Shown in pieces: positions 9,205 to 17,124 of a stretch of DNA of 64,000 nucleotides; within the stretch, counting starts at the first letter, position 1, and each line of letters opens with the position of its first letter. The notes below the pieces were generated by a model. That model worked only from the letters and a program-made list of their open reading frames with translations. It made no database searches and was not told the DNA's origin. The position numbers and the translations under genes are program-made. The DNA is from Bizionia saleffrena (GTDB lineage: Bacteria > Bacteroidota > Bacteroidia > Flavobacteriales > Flavobacteriaceae), in contig NZ_VSKM01000006.1 in NCBI RefSeq assembly GCF_008086175.1, positions 1 to 64,000 of the forward strand, given 5' to 3'.

Positions 9205-10101
9205 ATGAAATATCTTAACACTAAACACGAACGTAATTCTGCAAAAATAACGGCACTTATCGTGCTTATTTTGCTATTGCTACTATTTGTGGTGGGCCCC
9301 CCTTATATGGACCCTCCAGAAGAATATGGTGTGGCGGTAAATTTCGGAAATTCTAATGTTGGGAGTGGTACTATACAGCCAGACAAACCGGTAAAGTCGA
9401 AAGACCTTAATATCAATAAACCACCAGAAGAAGTACAAGCACAACCTACAACTTCAGAAAAAGTAGAGGAGCCTACTCAAGCCGCCTCAGAAGCCTTAAA
9501 AGAAGATGTTTTAACGCAAGAGACAGAAGCTGCAGCAGCTATTAAAAAAGAAGAAACTGCAAAAAAGGCAAAGGCCACAGCGGAAGCAAAGGCAAAAGCC
9601 GAAGCGGATAAAGTAGCCAAAGCCAAAGCAGCAGCCGAAGCGAAAAAGAAAAAAGAAGAAGCTGATAAAAAAGCGAAATTGGATGCTATGATGGGCGGAT
9701 TAAATAATTCCGATGGTGAAAGCTCTGGTAGCGAAGGCACCGATAATCAAGCAGGAGATAAAGGACAATTAAACGGAAGTCCGTATGCAACGAGTTATTT
9801 TGGAGATCCGGGCACTGGAAGCGGAGGTGTAGGTTATGGTTTAAAAGGTAGAGGTAGCCCCACTAATAAAGTGTTTAAACAAGATTGTAACGAGTCTGGT
9901 TTGGTAGTGGTAAGAATAGAGGTAAACCAAAACGGACAAGTTGTTAAGGCAGAAGCTGGAGTAAAAGGAACAGAAAATACAGCGCCTTGCTTGTTAGAAC
10001 CGGCTAGAAAAATTGCAGTATCGCATAAATGGAAACCCGATGCTAAAGCACCAACACGTCAAGTTGGTTTTGTAAGTATCAATTTTAAACTCGGTCAATA
10101 A
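9205..10101 (+). CDS. tonB: Energy transducer TonB
   Basis: The 298-residue protein transmits the proton-motive force from ExbBD to TonB-dependent outer-membrane receptors. A single TM anchor is at about 14-32. A linker rich in Ala, Lys and Glu (about 105-160) is predicted to be a long extended helix or coiled coil in the periplasm. A Gly/Ser-rich spacer follows, then a C-terminal TonB-like domain (about 220-298; VVVRIEVNQNGQV, SHKWKPD). The low-complexity Ala/Lys/Glu stretch replaces the Pro-rich linker of the enterobacterial protein. It is the third gene of exbB-exbD-tonB and is followed after 2 bases by folC. Confidence 0.92.
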   Translation: MKYLNTKHERNSAKITALIVLILLLLLFVVGPPYMDPPEEYGVAVNFGNSNVGSGTIQPDKPVKSKDLNINKPPEEVQAQPTTSEKVEEPTQAASEALKEDVLTQETEAAAAIKKEETAKKAKATAEAKAKAEADKVAKAKAAAEAKKKKEEADKKAKLDAMMGGLNNSDGESSGSEGTDNQAGDKGQLNGSPYATSYFGDPGTGSGGVGYGLKGRGSPTNKVFKQDCNESGLVVVRIEVNQNGQVVKAEAGVKGTENTAPCLLEPARKIAVSHKWKPDAKAPTRQVGFVSINFKLGQ

Positions 10102-10103
10102 TA

Positions 10104-11321
10104 ATGACATATCAAGATACTATTAATTGGTTATTCTCTCGATTACCAATGTATCAAAATCAAGGTAAATCGGCTTATAAAATAGATTTATCTAACACGT
10201 TACTTTTAGCAAATCATTTAGATAATCCAGAAGATCATTTTAAGACTGTTCATATAGCAGGTACAAATGGCAAGGGGTCTACAAGCCATATGCTCGCCTC
10301 TGTTTTGCAAGAAGCTGGTTATAAAGTAGGTTTGTATACCTCGCCCCACCTTAAAGATTTTCGAGAGCGCATAAAGATTAACGGTAAAGAAATCGATGAA
10401 GATTATGTGGTTCAATTTGTAGATAGAAACACGTCGTTTTTTGAGAGTAACGCATTGTCGTTTTTTGAAATGACTGTCGGTTTAGCCTTTCAATATTTTG
10501 CCGAAAAAGACGTCGATATCGCTATTATTGAAGTGGGCTTGGGAGGCCGATTAGATTCTACTAACATTATTTCGCCAGAGCTCAGCGTTATTACAAATAT
10601 CGGTTTAGATCATACGCAGTTTTTGGGGAACTCTTTACACGCTATTGCAAAAGAAAAAGGTGGTATTATAAAACAAAAGACTCCTGTAGTTATAGGTGAG
10701 ACTCAAGACGAAATAAAGGCTGTTTTTAAAGCTATCGCTGAAGAGCAACAAGCAAGCATCACCTTTGCTGATTCATTTAAAACTAAAACGTATCGAAGTG
10801 ATTTAACGGGTAGCTATCAAGTAAAAAACATAAAAACGGTTTTAGAATGTGTAAAACAGTTACAAAATAAGGGATTTCATATTTCAGAAGGAGCTTTAAA
10901 CCAAGGCTTACTAAGTGTGGTGAAAAATACAGGCTTATTAGGGCGCTGGCAAATTTTGCAATTACAGCCTAAAGTTATTTGCGATACTGCACATAACACA
11001 GCAGGTTTAACATACACAATAACACAGCTTTTAGAAGAGCCTCACAACGCTATGCATATTGTTTTTGGTGTTGTAAATGATAAAGATTTAAGTACTATTG
11101 TAGATTTATTACCTAAACAAGCGACCTATTATTTTTGTAAACCTAATATTCCTAGAGGCTATAATGCTAAAGATTTGAAAATCGATTTAAATGCGCACGG
11201 ATGCAAAGGAGAATCTTATAATTCTGTAAATGAGGCCTATATAACGGCTTTACAAAATGCCGATACAACCGATGTTATATACGTTGGTGGTAGTACGTTT
11301 GTGGTCGCCGAAATAATTTAA
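10104..11321 (+). CDS. folC: Bifunctional folylpolyglutamate synthase / dihydrofolate synthase
   Basis: The 405-residue cytosolic Mur-ligase-fold enzyme adds L-glutamate to dihydropteroate and to folates using ATP. The P-loop GTNGKGST is at 53-60. TSPHL, IIEVGLGGRLDSTN and NIGLDHTQFLG are FolC hallmarks, and CDTAHN is in the C-terminal half. The length is normal. It starts 2 bases after tonB, so it is probably on the same transcript although functionally unrelated. No terminator is evident before the tRNA promoter that follows. Confidence 0.95.
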   Translation: MTYQDTINWLFSRLPMYQNQGKSAYKIDLSNTLLLANHLDNPEDHFKTVHIAGTNGKGSTSHMLASVLQEAGYKVGLYTSPHLKDFRERIKINGKEIDEDYVVQFVDRNTSFFESNALSFFEMTVGLAFQYFAEKDVDIAIIEVGLGGRLDSTNIISPELSVITNIGLDHTQFLGNSLHAIAKEKGGIIKQKTPVVIGETQDEIKAVFKAIAEEQQASITFADSFKTKTYRSDLTGSYQVKNIKTVLECVKQLQNKGFHISEGALNQGLLSVVKNTGLLGRWQILQLQPKVICDTAHNTAGLTYTITQLLEEPHNAMHIVFGVVNDKDLSTIVDLLPKQATYYFCKPNIPRGYNAKDLKIDLNAHGCKGESYNSVNEAYITALQNADTTDVIYVGGSTFVVAEII

Positions 11322-11339
11322 TTATTTTCTTTGAAACCT

Positions 11340-11369
11340 TTGCGAAATTCAAAAACTAATGTATATTTG
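11340..11369 (+). promoter_or_regulatory. Promoter of tRNA-Val copy 1
   Basis: TTG (11340-11342), a 19-base spacer and TATATTTG (11362-11369) are a full Bacteroidota consensus promoter, 15 bases before the tRNA. Confidence 0.85.
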
Positions 11370-11384
11370 CACACCTAATAAATA

Positions 11385-11459
11385 GGGCGATTAGCTCAGT
11401 TGGTTCAGAGCACTTGGTTTACACCCAAGGGGTCAGGGGTTCGAATCCCTTATCGCCCA
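11385..11459 (+). tRNA. tRNA-Val (anticodon TAC), copy 1
   Basis: The 75-nt cloverleaf has acceptor stem GGGCGAT/ATCGCCC, anticodon stem CTTGG/CCAAG with loop TTTACAC (anticodon TAC, reading GTA/GTG and related Val codons), and T arm AGGGG TTCGAAT CCCTT. CCA is not encoded (discriminator A then CAG). The tRNA body is identical to copy 2 at 11593. Confidence 0.96.
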
Positions 11460-11465
11460 CAGAAT

Positions 11466-11488
11466 CTCAAACACGTTTTGAGTTTTTT
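11466..11488 (+). terminator. Terminator after tRNA-Val copy 1
   Basis: CTCAAA / TTTGAG stem with a five-base loop followed by six T. It is weaker than the terminator after copy 2. Confidence 0.6.
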
Positions 11489-11547
11489 AGCTAGCATATT
11501 GGTGTTTAGAGTTATTAGAAATAATGAATAACACTTCTATTAAAGCT

Positions 11548-11577
11548 TTGACAAATTCAAAAACTAGTGTATATTTG
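11548..11577 (+). promoter_or_regulatory. Promoter of tRNA-Val copy 2
   Basis: TTG (11548-11550), a 19-base spacer and TATATTTG (11570-11577). Both elements lie exactly 208 bases downstream of the same elements in copy 1. Confidence 0.85.
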
Positions 11578-11592
11578 CACTCCCTATTAGTA

Positions 11593-11667
11593 GGGCGATT
11601 AGCTCAGTTGGTTCAGAGCACTTGGTTTACACCCAAGGGGTCAGGGGTTCGAATCCCTTATCGCCCA
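11593..11667 (+). tRNA. tRNA-Val (anticodon TAC), copy 2
   Basis: Same 75-nt sequence and fold as copy 1, offset by 208 bases. CCA is not encoded. It has its own promoter and its own terminator, so the two tRNAs are likely independent transcripts. Confidence 0.96.
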
Positions 11668-11671
11668 CTAT

Positions 11672-11708
11672 AATCCCAAAAGATTTCTTTCTTTTGGGAT
11701 TTTTTTTG
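11672..11708 (+). terminator. Terminator after tRNA-Val copy 2
   Basis: A 10-bp perfect stem (ATCCCAAAAG / CTTTTGGGAT) with an eight-base loop is followed by a run of seven T. The 11709-11936 stretch that follows is AT-rich and shows no gene. Confidence 0.9.
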
Positions 11709-11936
11709 TTTTAAATCTTAACACTTAATTAGTAGATATTCTTTTTATATATCATTTTTTCTGTCGAACTTTAGGTGTACGGAATATATAAAACGAGTGG
11801 CGCAATTTTTAAGGAGTATTTAATCTCATCATTGATGCTTTAAGTCATTAATTGTGGCGTTTTTTCTTATTTATTAATAAGTAGGAGCCGTATCTATTCC
11901 GTTTATCACAAATAAAACAACTAAAAAAATAAGACT

Positions 11937-12206
11937 ATGACTGTTATAACAGAAAACGTAATACCAGGGAATCACGGAAGAATTTTTACTACAAATGCAA
12001 GTAGCGATGCCGAAATGGAAGAATTAAAATCTATTGTCGAAAAAATTGACGGGGTAAAAGACGTGGTTTTAATTAAAGAAGTGTATCCAAAGGAATTTAT
12101 AGTACACACTACTAAATTAATTAAGAATAATGTGATTGAAAAAGCAGTAAATGAGCTTAAAATAAAAGCCATTCCTAAAGGTATATTTCCACTTTTAAAT
12201 ATATAA
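11937..12206 (+). CDS. HMA-like small protein without metal-binding cysteines
   Basis: The 89-residue cytosolic protein has the pattern of a ferredoxin-like heavy-metal-associated (HMA) domain: an alternating beta-alpha-beta layout with a helix (MEELKSIVEKIDGVKDV) and then KEFIVHTTKLI. However, it has no cysteine at all, so the CxxC copper/mercury site is absent. Relatives are often labelled heavy-metal-associated domain protein in databases. It may have a structural or regulatory rather than a metal-carrying role. It lies 41 bases before an AsmA-like gene. The assignment is by fold pattern only. Confidence 0.6.
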   Translation: MTVITENVIPGNHGRIFTTNASSDAEMEELKSIVEKIDGVKDVVLIKEVYPKEFIVHTTKLIKNNVIEKAVNELKIKAIPKGIFPLLNI

Positions 12207-12247
12207 TTAGTACTAGCATAACCATCAATTTAGATTAGATCTCACCT

Positions 12248-13813
12248 ATGAAAAAAGCAGTTTTAATCGCCTCCTATTCTGTTTCGGCTGTAATTTTATT
12301 GTTTCTAGGGGTAGTTGTAATAACTAATATACTCGTTAAGAATAAATTTGAGAAGTTTTTAACTTCTAGGCTGCCCAATCATATCACCCAAGATTATGAA
12401 AGTATTTCTTTAAATACTTGGGGGGGCACAATAACGGTGAATGAGTTAACTATTATGCTCGGCAATAAAACGGATAGTGTGGTACACACAAAAGTCTCGG
12501 TAGCTAAGTTGATTGTAGAAAATGTGTCTTATTGGGATTATTTAATGCATTCTGAAATTCATATTGAGGATATAAAAATAAATTCTCCTACTATTTCGTA
12601 TTACACGCACAGGGTCCATAAAAAGCAAGACGCTGCTGTAACGTCAGGGTCTATAAAGCTATATAAACCCATTCTTGTGGATGCATTGAGTATTAATAAT
12701 GCGCTGCTTTATATTTACGATAACGAAAAAGATTCGCTAGTAGTGTATGTCGAAAACAGCGCGGTAACTATCAATGATATAACGATTGATAAAGACATTA
12801 TTAACCGTCGATTGCCAGTAGAATTTAAAAAGTATAAAGCAAGTGCCGATTCTATATTTGTAAAAACAAATGCTTTTGAAAATCTTACGGTAACCGACTT
12901 TAATTTGGAAGATAAAAAAGCAGTTTTCAACACTATTAAACTGAAAACAAAATATTCAAAAAATGAGCTATCACAGAAAATTACAACTGAGCGGGATCAC
13001 TTCGATTTAGAAGCCAAAAAACTGACGGTTGATGCCATTGCGTTCGGTTTTGAGGATAGAATGCTTTTTCTATCTAGCGCGTATGTTACGATTGACACTC
13101 CTGACTTAAAGATGTTTAGAGATAAATTGGTCGCTGATGATGTAACTATTAAAAAGTTGTACAGCCAATCGTTACGAGAATTACCGTTTCAATTAACTGT
13201 CGATTCCGTGGCAATCAATAATGCTTCGATCGAATATACAGAGAAAGTGAAACCAGAAAATAATGGTGGTTCCATTTATTTGAATCAACTTAATGTAAAA
13301 ATAGCTAACGTTAGCAATACTTATAAGGCGCCTGAGCATACTAAATTGGAAATTGAAGGTTCTTTTATGGAGAATGCACCTTTCAAAAGTCAGTGGGATT
13401 TTGATGTCAATAACCCTAATGACGATTTTGTTTTCTCAATGCAAATTGGGGAGCTGCAAGCCGATCGCTTGAATACATTTACGGAACCTAATTTAAAGAT
13501 GCGTTTAAGTGGACAAACCGATAAAATCTATTATACTATTGATGGTAATAGAACGACTTCCAGTGTTGACTTAAAAGTGAAATATGAAAATTTTGAGATT
13601 AGCGTACTTAATAAACAAGGAAATAAGAAGAACTGGGTACTGTCTACCGTGGCTAATCTATTTGTGTCTAAAGACAGTCAAGATAAGAGCGATAATTTTA
13701 GAGAAGCCAGCGCGGAGGTAGAGCGAAATAAAACCAAATCTGTATTTAATTTTATATGGCTAAATCTTAGTAAAGGTTTATTGAAAAGCATTGCTGGAAA
13801 TGGTGAAAAATAA
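12248..13813 (+). CDS. AsmA-like / DUF748-type membrane-anchored protein
   Basis: The 521-residue protein has one N-terminal TM segment (about 5-29) and then a long, beta-rich region of alternating hydrophobic residues. That region has repeated motifs of the type KINSPTISYY and VDSVAINNASIEYTEKVKP, as in the AsmA/DUF748 family of periplasmic, bridge-like beta-groove proteins. Such proteins are linked to phospholipid or outer-membrane homeostasis, but no specific function is known for this one. The gene converges with murF, with 17 bases between the stop codons. Confidence 0.6.
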   Translation: MKKAVLIASYSVSAVILLFLGVVVITNILVKNKFEKFLTSRLPNHITQDYESISLNTWGGTITVNELTIMLGNKTDSVVHTKVSVAKLIVENVSYWDYLMHSEIHIEDIKINSPTISYYTHRVHKKQDAAVTSGSIKLYKPILVDALSINNALLYIYDNEKDSLVVYVENSAVTINDITIDKDIINRRLPVEFKKYKASADSIFVKTNAFENLTVTDFNLEDKKAVFNTIKLKTKYSKNELSQKITTERDHFDLEAKKLTVDAIAFGFEDRMLFLSSAYVTIDTPDLKMFRDKLVADDVTIKKLYSQSLRELPFQLTVDSVAINNASIEYTEKVKPENNGGSIYLNQLNVKIANVSNTYKAPEHTKLEIEGSFMENAPFKSQWDFDVNNPNDDFVFSMQIGELQADRLNTFTEPNLKMRLSGQTDKIYYTIDGNRTTSSVDLKVKYENFEISVLNKQGNKKNWVLSTVANLFVSKDSQDKSDNFREASAEVERNKTKSVFNFIWLNLSKGLLKSIAGNGEK

Positions 13814-13830
13814 ACGTGTTAGGTTCTTTT

Positions 13831-15111
13831 TTACAGCAGGTTTAATACGCGTTCCAAAGCCATCCCGCGAGATCCCTTAATTAGAAGAGTAGTATTCTTA
13901 ATACTACTAAAGTCAAAATTATTTTTAAAATCCTCAAACGTACGGTAGCGTTTAATTTTATTAGAGTGGACGTTCGTGATATAGAAGTTTTCGCCTACAA
14001 GTAATACTTCATCTATGTTTAGATTAGAGGCTAAAGCTGCAATAGCGTTATGCTCTGTTTTGGCTTCATTACCAAGCTCAAACATATCTCCCAAAACAGC
14101 TATTTTTGATGCGCCATTTAGAGTGCTCAAACTTTCTAAAGCAGCCGTCATACTCGTAGGGTTTGCGTTGTAAGCATCTAAAATAATTTTAGCGCCGCTT
14201 TTGTTTATAATTTGCGAGCGGTTGTTGGCAGGGACATACCGTTCTAATCCTTTTTTAATGGCAGCATTGCTTACTTTAAAAAACGTTGCAATGCAAATTG
14301 CCGCGGAAATATTATTGAAATTATAAGCCCCTATTAGTTGTGTTATTAACTTTTCATTTTTAAAATTTACGGCTATAAAAGGAGCTGCAGCCTCTAAGAG
14401 TACTCTAACATCAGCGTTATTTTCGGTTCCAAAACTAAAGATTTTTATGTTACTACTATGTTTTATTTGAAGCGTATCGTTTGTATTAACAAAAATGAGT
14501 TTATTGTTCTTCTCAAGATATCGGTATAATTCTGTTTTACCCTTAATAACACCCTCAATACTTCCGAATCCTTCTAGGTGCGCCTTTCCAAAATTAGTAA
14601 TGTAGCCGTAATCTGGCTTTGCGATGCGACATAAAAAGGAAATTTCTTCCAAGTGATTTGCACCCATTTCTACAATACCAATTTCGGTATGTTTTGTCAT
14701 AGACAATAGGGTAAGTGGTACGCCAATATGGTTGTTTAAATTACCAACGGTTGCCGTCGTGCAATATTTTTGAGAAAGTGCAGCATTAATAAGCTCCTTG
14801 GTCGTTGTTTTACCATTACTACCAGTTAATGCTATAATGGGAATATTTAAGGCCGAACGATGAAATGTGGCTAATTCTTGTAGCGTTTCAAGCACATTAT
14901 TAACCAGTATTATGTTTTCTGAAGTTTGGTATTCTGCGTCATCAACAATAACATAACTCGCTCCATTTTCTAGTGCCTTATGTGCAAATGTATTGCCATT
15001 AAAATGGTCGCCTTTTAAAGCAAAAAACATATCATTCTTGGCAACTTTTCTAGTGTCTGTAGAGACGTTATCGCACTCTAAAAACAGGGCGTGAAGTAAA
15101 TTTATTTTCAT
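13831..15111 (-). CDS. murF: UDP-N-acetylmuramoyl-tripeptide--D-alanyl-D-alanine ligase
   Basis: MurF adds D-Ala-D-Ala to UDP-MurNAc-tripeptide, completing the cytoplasmic peptidoglycan precursor. It is 426 residues. The Mur ligase N-domain starts with STDTRKV and FALKGDHFNG. The ATP-binding loop GSNGKTTT is at 97-104, and the central domain has NNHIGVPLTLL and EMGANHLEEI. The C-terminal domain has LDAYNANPTSM and LGDMFELG. The start at 15111 (MKINLLHALF) replaces a longer start at 15141 that lies in the terminator region behind gldJ. gldJ-murF adjacency is common in Flavobacteriia. Ddl, which makes its dipeptide substrate, is at 52.7 kb. Confidence 0.95.
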   Translation of the reverse strand: MKINLLHALFLECDNVSTDTRKVAKNDMFFALKGDHFNGNTFAHKALENGASYVIVDDAEYQTSENIILVNNVLETLQELATFHRSALNIPIIALTGSNGKTTTKELINAALSQKYCTTATVGNLNNHIGVPLTLLSMTKHTEIGIVEMGANHLEEISFLCRIAKPDYGYITNFGKAHLEGFGSIEGVIKGKTELYRYLEKNNKLIFVNTNDTLQIKHSSNIKIFSFGTENNADVRVLLEAAAPFIAVNFKNEKLITQLIGAYNFNNISAAICIATFFKVSNAAIKKGLERYVPANNRSQIINKSGAKIILDAYNANPTSMTAALESLSTLNGASKIAVLGDMFELGNEAKTEHNAIAALASNLNIDEVLLVGENFYITNVHSNKIKRYRTFEDFKNNFDFSSIKNTTLLIKGSRGMALERVLNLL

Positions 15112-15124
15112 AAAATAAAAGTAT

Positions 15125-15158
15125 AAAAAAAGTCCCAACAAATGTCAGGACTTTTTAA
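15125..15158 (-). terminator. Hairpin between gldJ and murF
   Basis: AAAAAGTCC (15127-15135) and GGACTTTTT (15148-15156) form a 9-bp stem with T-rich ends on the minus strand. It would end or attenuate gldJ transcription before murF. Confidence 0.65.
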
Positions 15159-15177
15159 AATATATATTTTATATAAA

Positions 15178-16854
15178 TTAGTTTTTTGTTTTTCTAGAAC
15201 TTTTCGATTTTGAACCTACTCTAGACATTGCACATCTAAACCCAATATAGTCTGTTGCCATATTTTGTGGGAAATAGCGTCTTTGTGCTGGATCTAACCA
15301 GTATGCTCTGTCTTTCCAAGACCCACCTTTATAAACACGAGCTTCGTCGTTTACAAGAGATGTTCTTCTACTTGACTTATCGTATTCTCTAATTAATGTT
15401 CCAGCAGAATCTACTTCAACATTATGTTTTGGAGCGTTATACATTTTTCCTGTTACAGAAGCATCTTCACCTTCTACATCGTCATAAAAACCTTGATCGT
15501 AATCACGAGAAGAAGCGACGTCACCATCTCTAAAATTCCTGTTATCACTAGTGTCAAAGTTAGTACGTAAGTACGTTTCGTTTTCATCTACTGGCACTTG
15601 CGCAATTGCTCCTGGTAAATCTCTAGCGATTACTTTTCCATCTGGAAGCGTATCATATACAATCTCGTCTGTCGTTACAATTTTCACTGTACCGTCTTCT
15701 CCAATAGCGTTTTTAGTATAGACATTTCCACGGTAGTAATTAAAGTCATTAAACTCATCATCTACAATTGGTCTATAAACATCGGCAACCCATTCTGCAA
15801 CGTTTCCAGCCATATCATATAGTCCATTATCGTTTGGTTTGAATGATTTTACTTGAGCAGTAATATCAGCACCATCGTCAGACCATCCTGCGATACCACC
15901 GTAATCCCCTTTACCTTGCTTAAAGTTAGCTAATTGATCTCCTCTTACTTTACGAGATCCTGAACGAGTATATTGTCCGTCCCAAGGATATTTTTTTCTA
16001 CCTCTATATGTGTTGTAACTTCTTAATTCAGATAAACCTAAAGCAGCATATTCCCATTCAACTTCAGTTGGAAGTCTGTATTTTGGAGAAATAACACCCG
16101 TTTCTCTAGAAGCATAAACACCAGATTCGTTTCCTTCCGCATCTACTTGTGGTTTTATTTTTCCACCTTTTAAAATCTCTTCGTTTCCACCAAAAGATTG
16201 TGTAGGAGCGTTAATATAAGTTTCTGTGTTAAAGTTAGCATCTGCGGTAGCTTCGTATTGGCTTCCTTGTTTTAAGTAACCCTCTTTTTGCAATTTTAAT
16301 TCGTTAACACGGTCTGTTCTCCATTTAGCGAATTCTACAGCTTGCATCCAGCTAACACCAACAACAGGGTACTCACCATAGCCTGGGTGACGTAAGTAAT
16401 TGTTTGTCATAACTTCGTTGTAACCCAATCTATTTCTCCATACTAAGGTATCTGGAACAACACCTTCGTAGATTTTTCTAAAATTTTCTTCTTCCGGTGG
16501 GAATACTGTTTTAACCCAATCAAGGTACTCCATGTACATTTTATTGGTTACCTCAGTTTCGTCCATATAAAAAGACATTACGTGTTGTTGATTTGGTGTA
16601 TTGTTCCAATCGTGCATAACATCATCTTGAACTCTACCCATTGTAAATGTTCCTCCTTCTACAAAAACTAAACCTGGGGCATTCTCTTGTCCCTTGTATT
16701 GTGTATTGTATTGAAATCCACCTTCTTTAGCGTTAATTTGCCAACCAGTAGCTCTAGATGTGTTAGAACCTCCCGATCTTTTACAGCCAACCAAAGTTAA
16801 AGATATCGCTAAGATCACTAATAACCTTGATATAAGTACTTTTTTCATATTCAT
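15178..16854 (-). CDS. gldJ: Gliding motility lipoprotein GldJ
   Basis: The 558-residue lipoprotein has a signal ending in LTLVGC with the acylated Cys24. It belongs to the formylglycine-generating-enzyme/sulfatase-modifying fold (VFVEGGTFTMG, FYMDETEVTNKMY, YRLPTEVEWEYAA, DMAGNVAEWVADVY, RVYKGGSWKDRAYWLDPAQRR, FRCAMSR). GldJ is an outer-membrane-associated subunit required for flavobacterial gliding and for stability of the T9SS motor, including GldK. The fold is used structurally here and not as an active sulfatase-modifying enzyme. An acidic insert (about 395-465) separates the fold halves. It is divergent from porU, giving a T9SS/gliding locus. Confidence 0.94.
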   Translation of the reverse strand: MNMKKVLISRLLVILAISLTLVGCKRSGGSNTSRATGWQINAKEGGFQYNTQYKGQENAPGLVFVEGGTFTMGRVQDDVMHDWNNTPNQQHVMSFYMDETEVTNKMYMEYLDWVKTVFPPEEENFRKIYEGVVPDTLVWRNRLGYNEVMTNNYLRHPGYGEYPVVGVSWMQAVEFAKWRTDRVNELKLQKEGYLKQGSQYEATADANFNTETYINAPTQSFGGNEEILKGGKIKPQVDAEGNESGVYASRETGVISPKYRLPTEVEWEYAALGLSELRSYNTYRGRKKYPWDGQYTRSGSRKVRGDQLANFKQGKGDYGGIAGWSDDGADITAQVKSFKPNDNGLYDMAGNVAEWVADVYRPIVDDEFNDFNYYRGNVYTKNAIGEDGTVKIVTTDEIVYDTLPDGKVIARDLPGAIAQVPVDENETYLRTNFDTSDNRNFRDGDVASSRDYDQGFYDDVEGEDASVTGKMYNAPKHNVEVDSAGTLIREYDKSSRRTSLVNDEARVYKGGSWKDRAYWLDPAQRRYFPQNMATDYIGFRCAMSRVGSKSKSSRKTKN

Positions 16855-17052
16855 ACGTTTAAGTAAGATAATTAAGTTTTTTTTAAGAGACGCAATATAA
16901 CAATTCTACATAACTCTACAACTAATTTTATAAAATTTGAATAAAATTTATATTCACTTTGACCTCTTTATTTACAGTATGTCGATTTTAAAACCTCTTT
17001 TTAAAGCGCCATATTGGAATACTATAACGGGAGACTTTATAATTTATTATTG

Positions 17053-17060
17053 TAGTTTTG
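17053..17060 (+). promoter_or_regulatory. Possible -7 element for porU
   Basis: TAGTTTTG matches TAnnTTTG 65 bases before the porU start. No matching TTG is found at the expected distance upstream, so support is partial. Confidence 0.4.
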
Positions 17061-17124
17061 CTATGTTTTTAAGAAATTTTTAAGAAACCAATACTAACAA
17101 GGTTATAATAACGTTATTTAGTCA

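Noticed and set aside
9477-9740. 87-codon minus-strand frame opposite tonB
   Set aside because: It is the complement of the Ala/Lys/Glu linker, giving a low-complexity Ala/Phe/Ser product.
11340-11708. Tandem direct repeat as a CRISPR-like or phage attachment structure
   Set aside because: Only two units exist, and both consist of a promoter plus tRNA, so a simple tRNA gene duplication explains it; no integrase is near.
11760-11880. Paired GTGGCG words with T runs upstream of the HMA-like gene as a riboswitch or small RNA
   Set aside because: No consistent stem set or known riboswitch core could be built, and the words are short.
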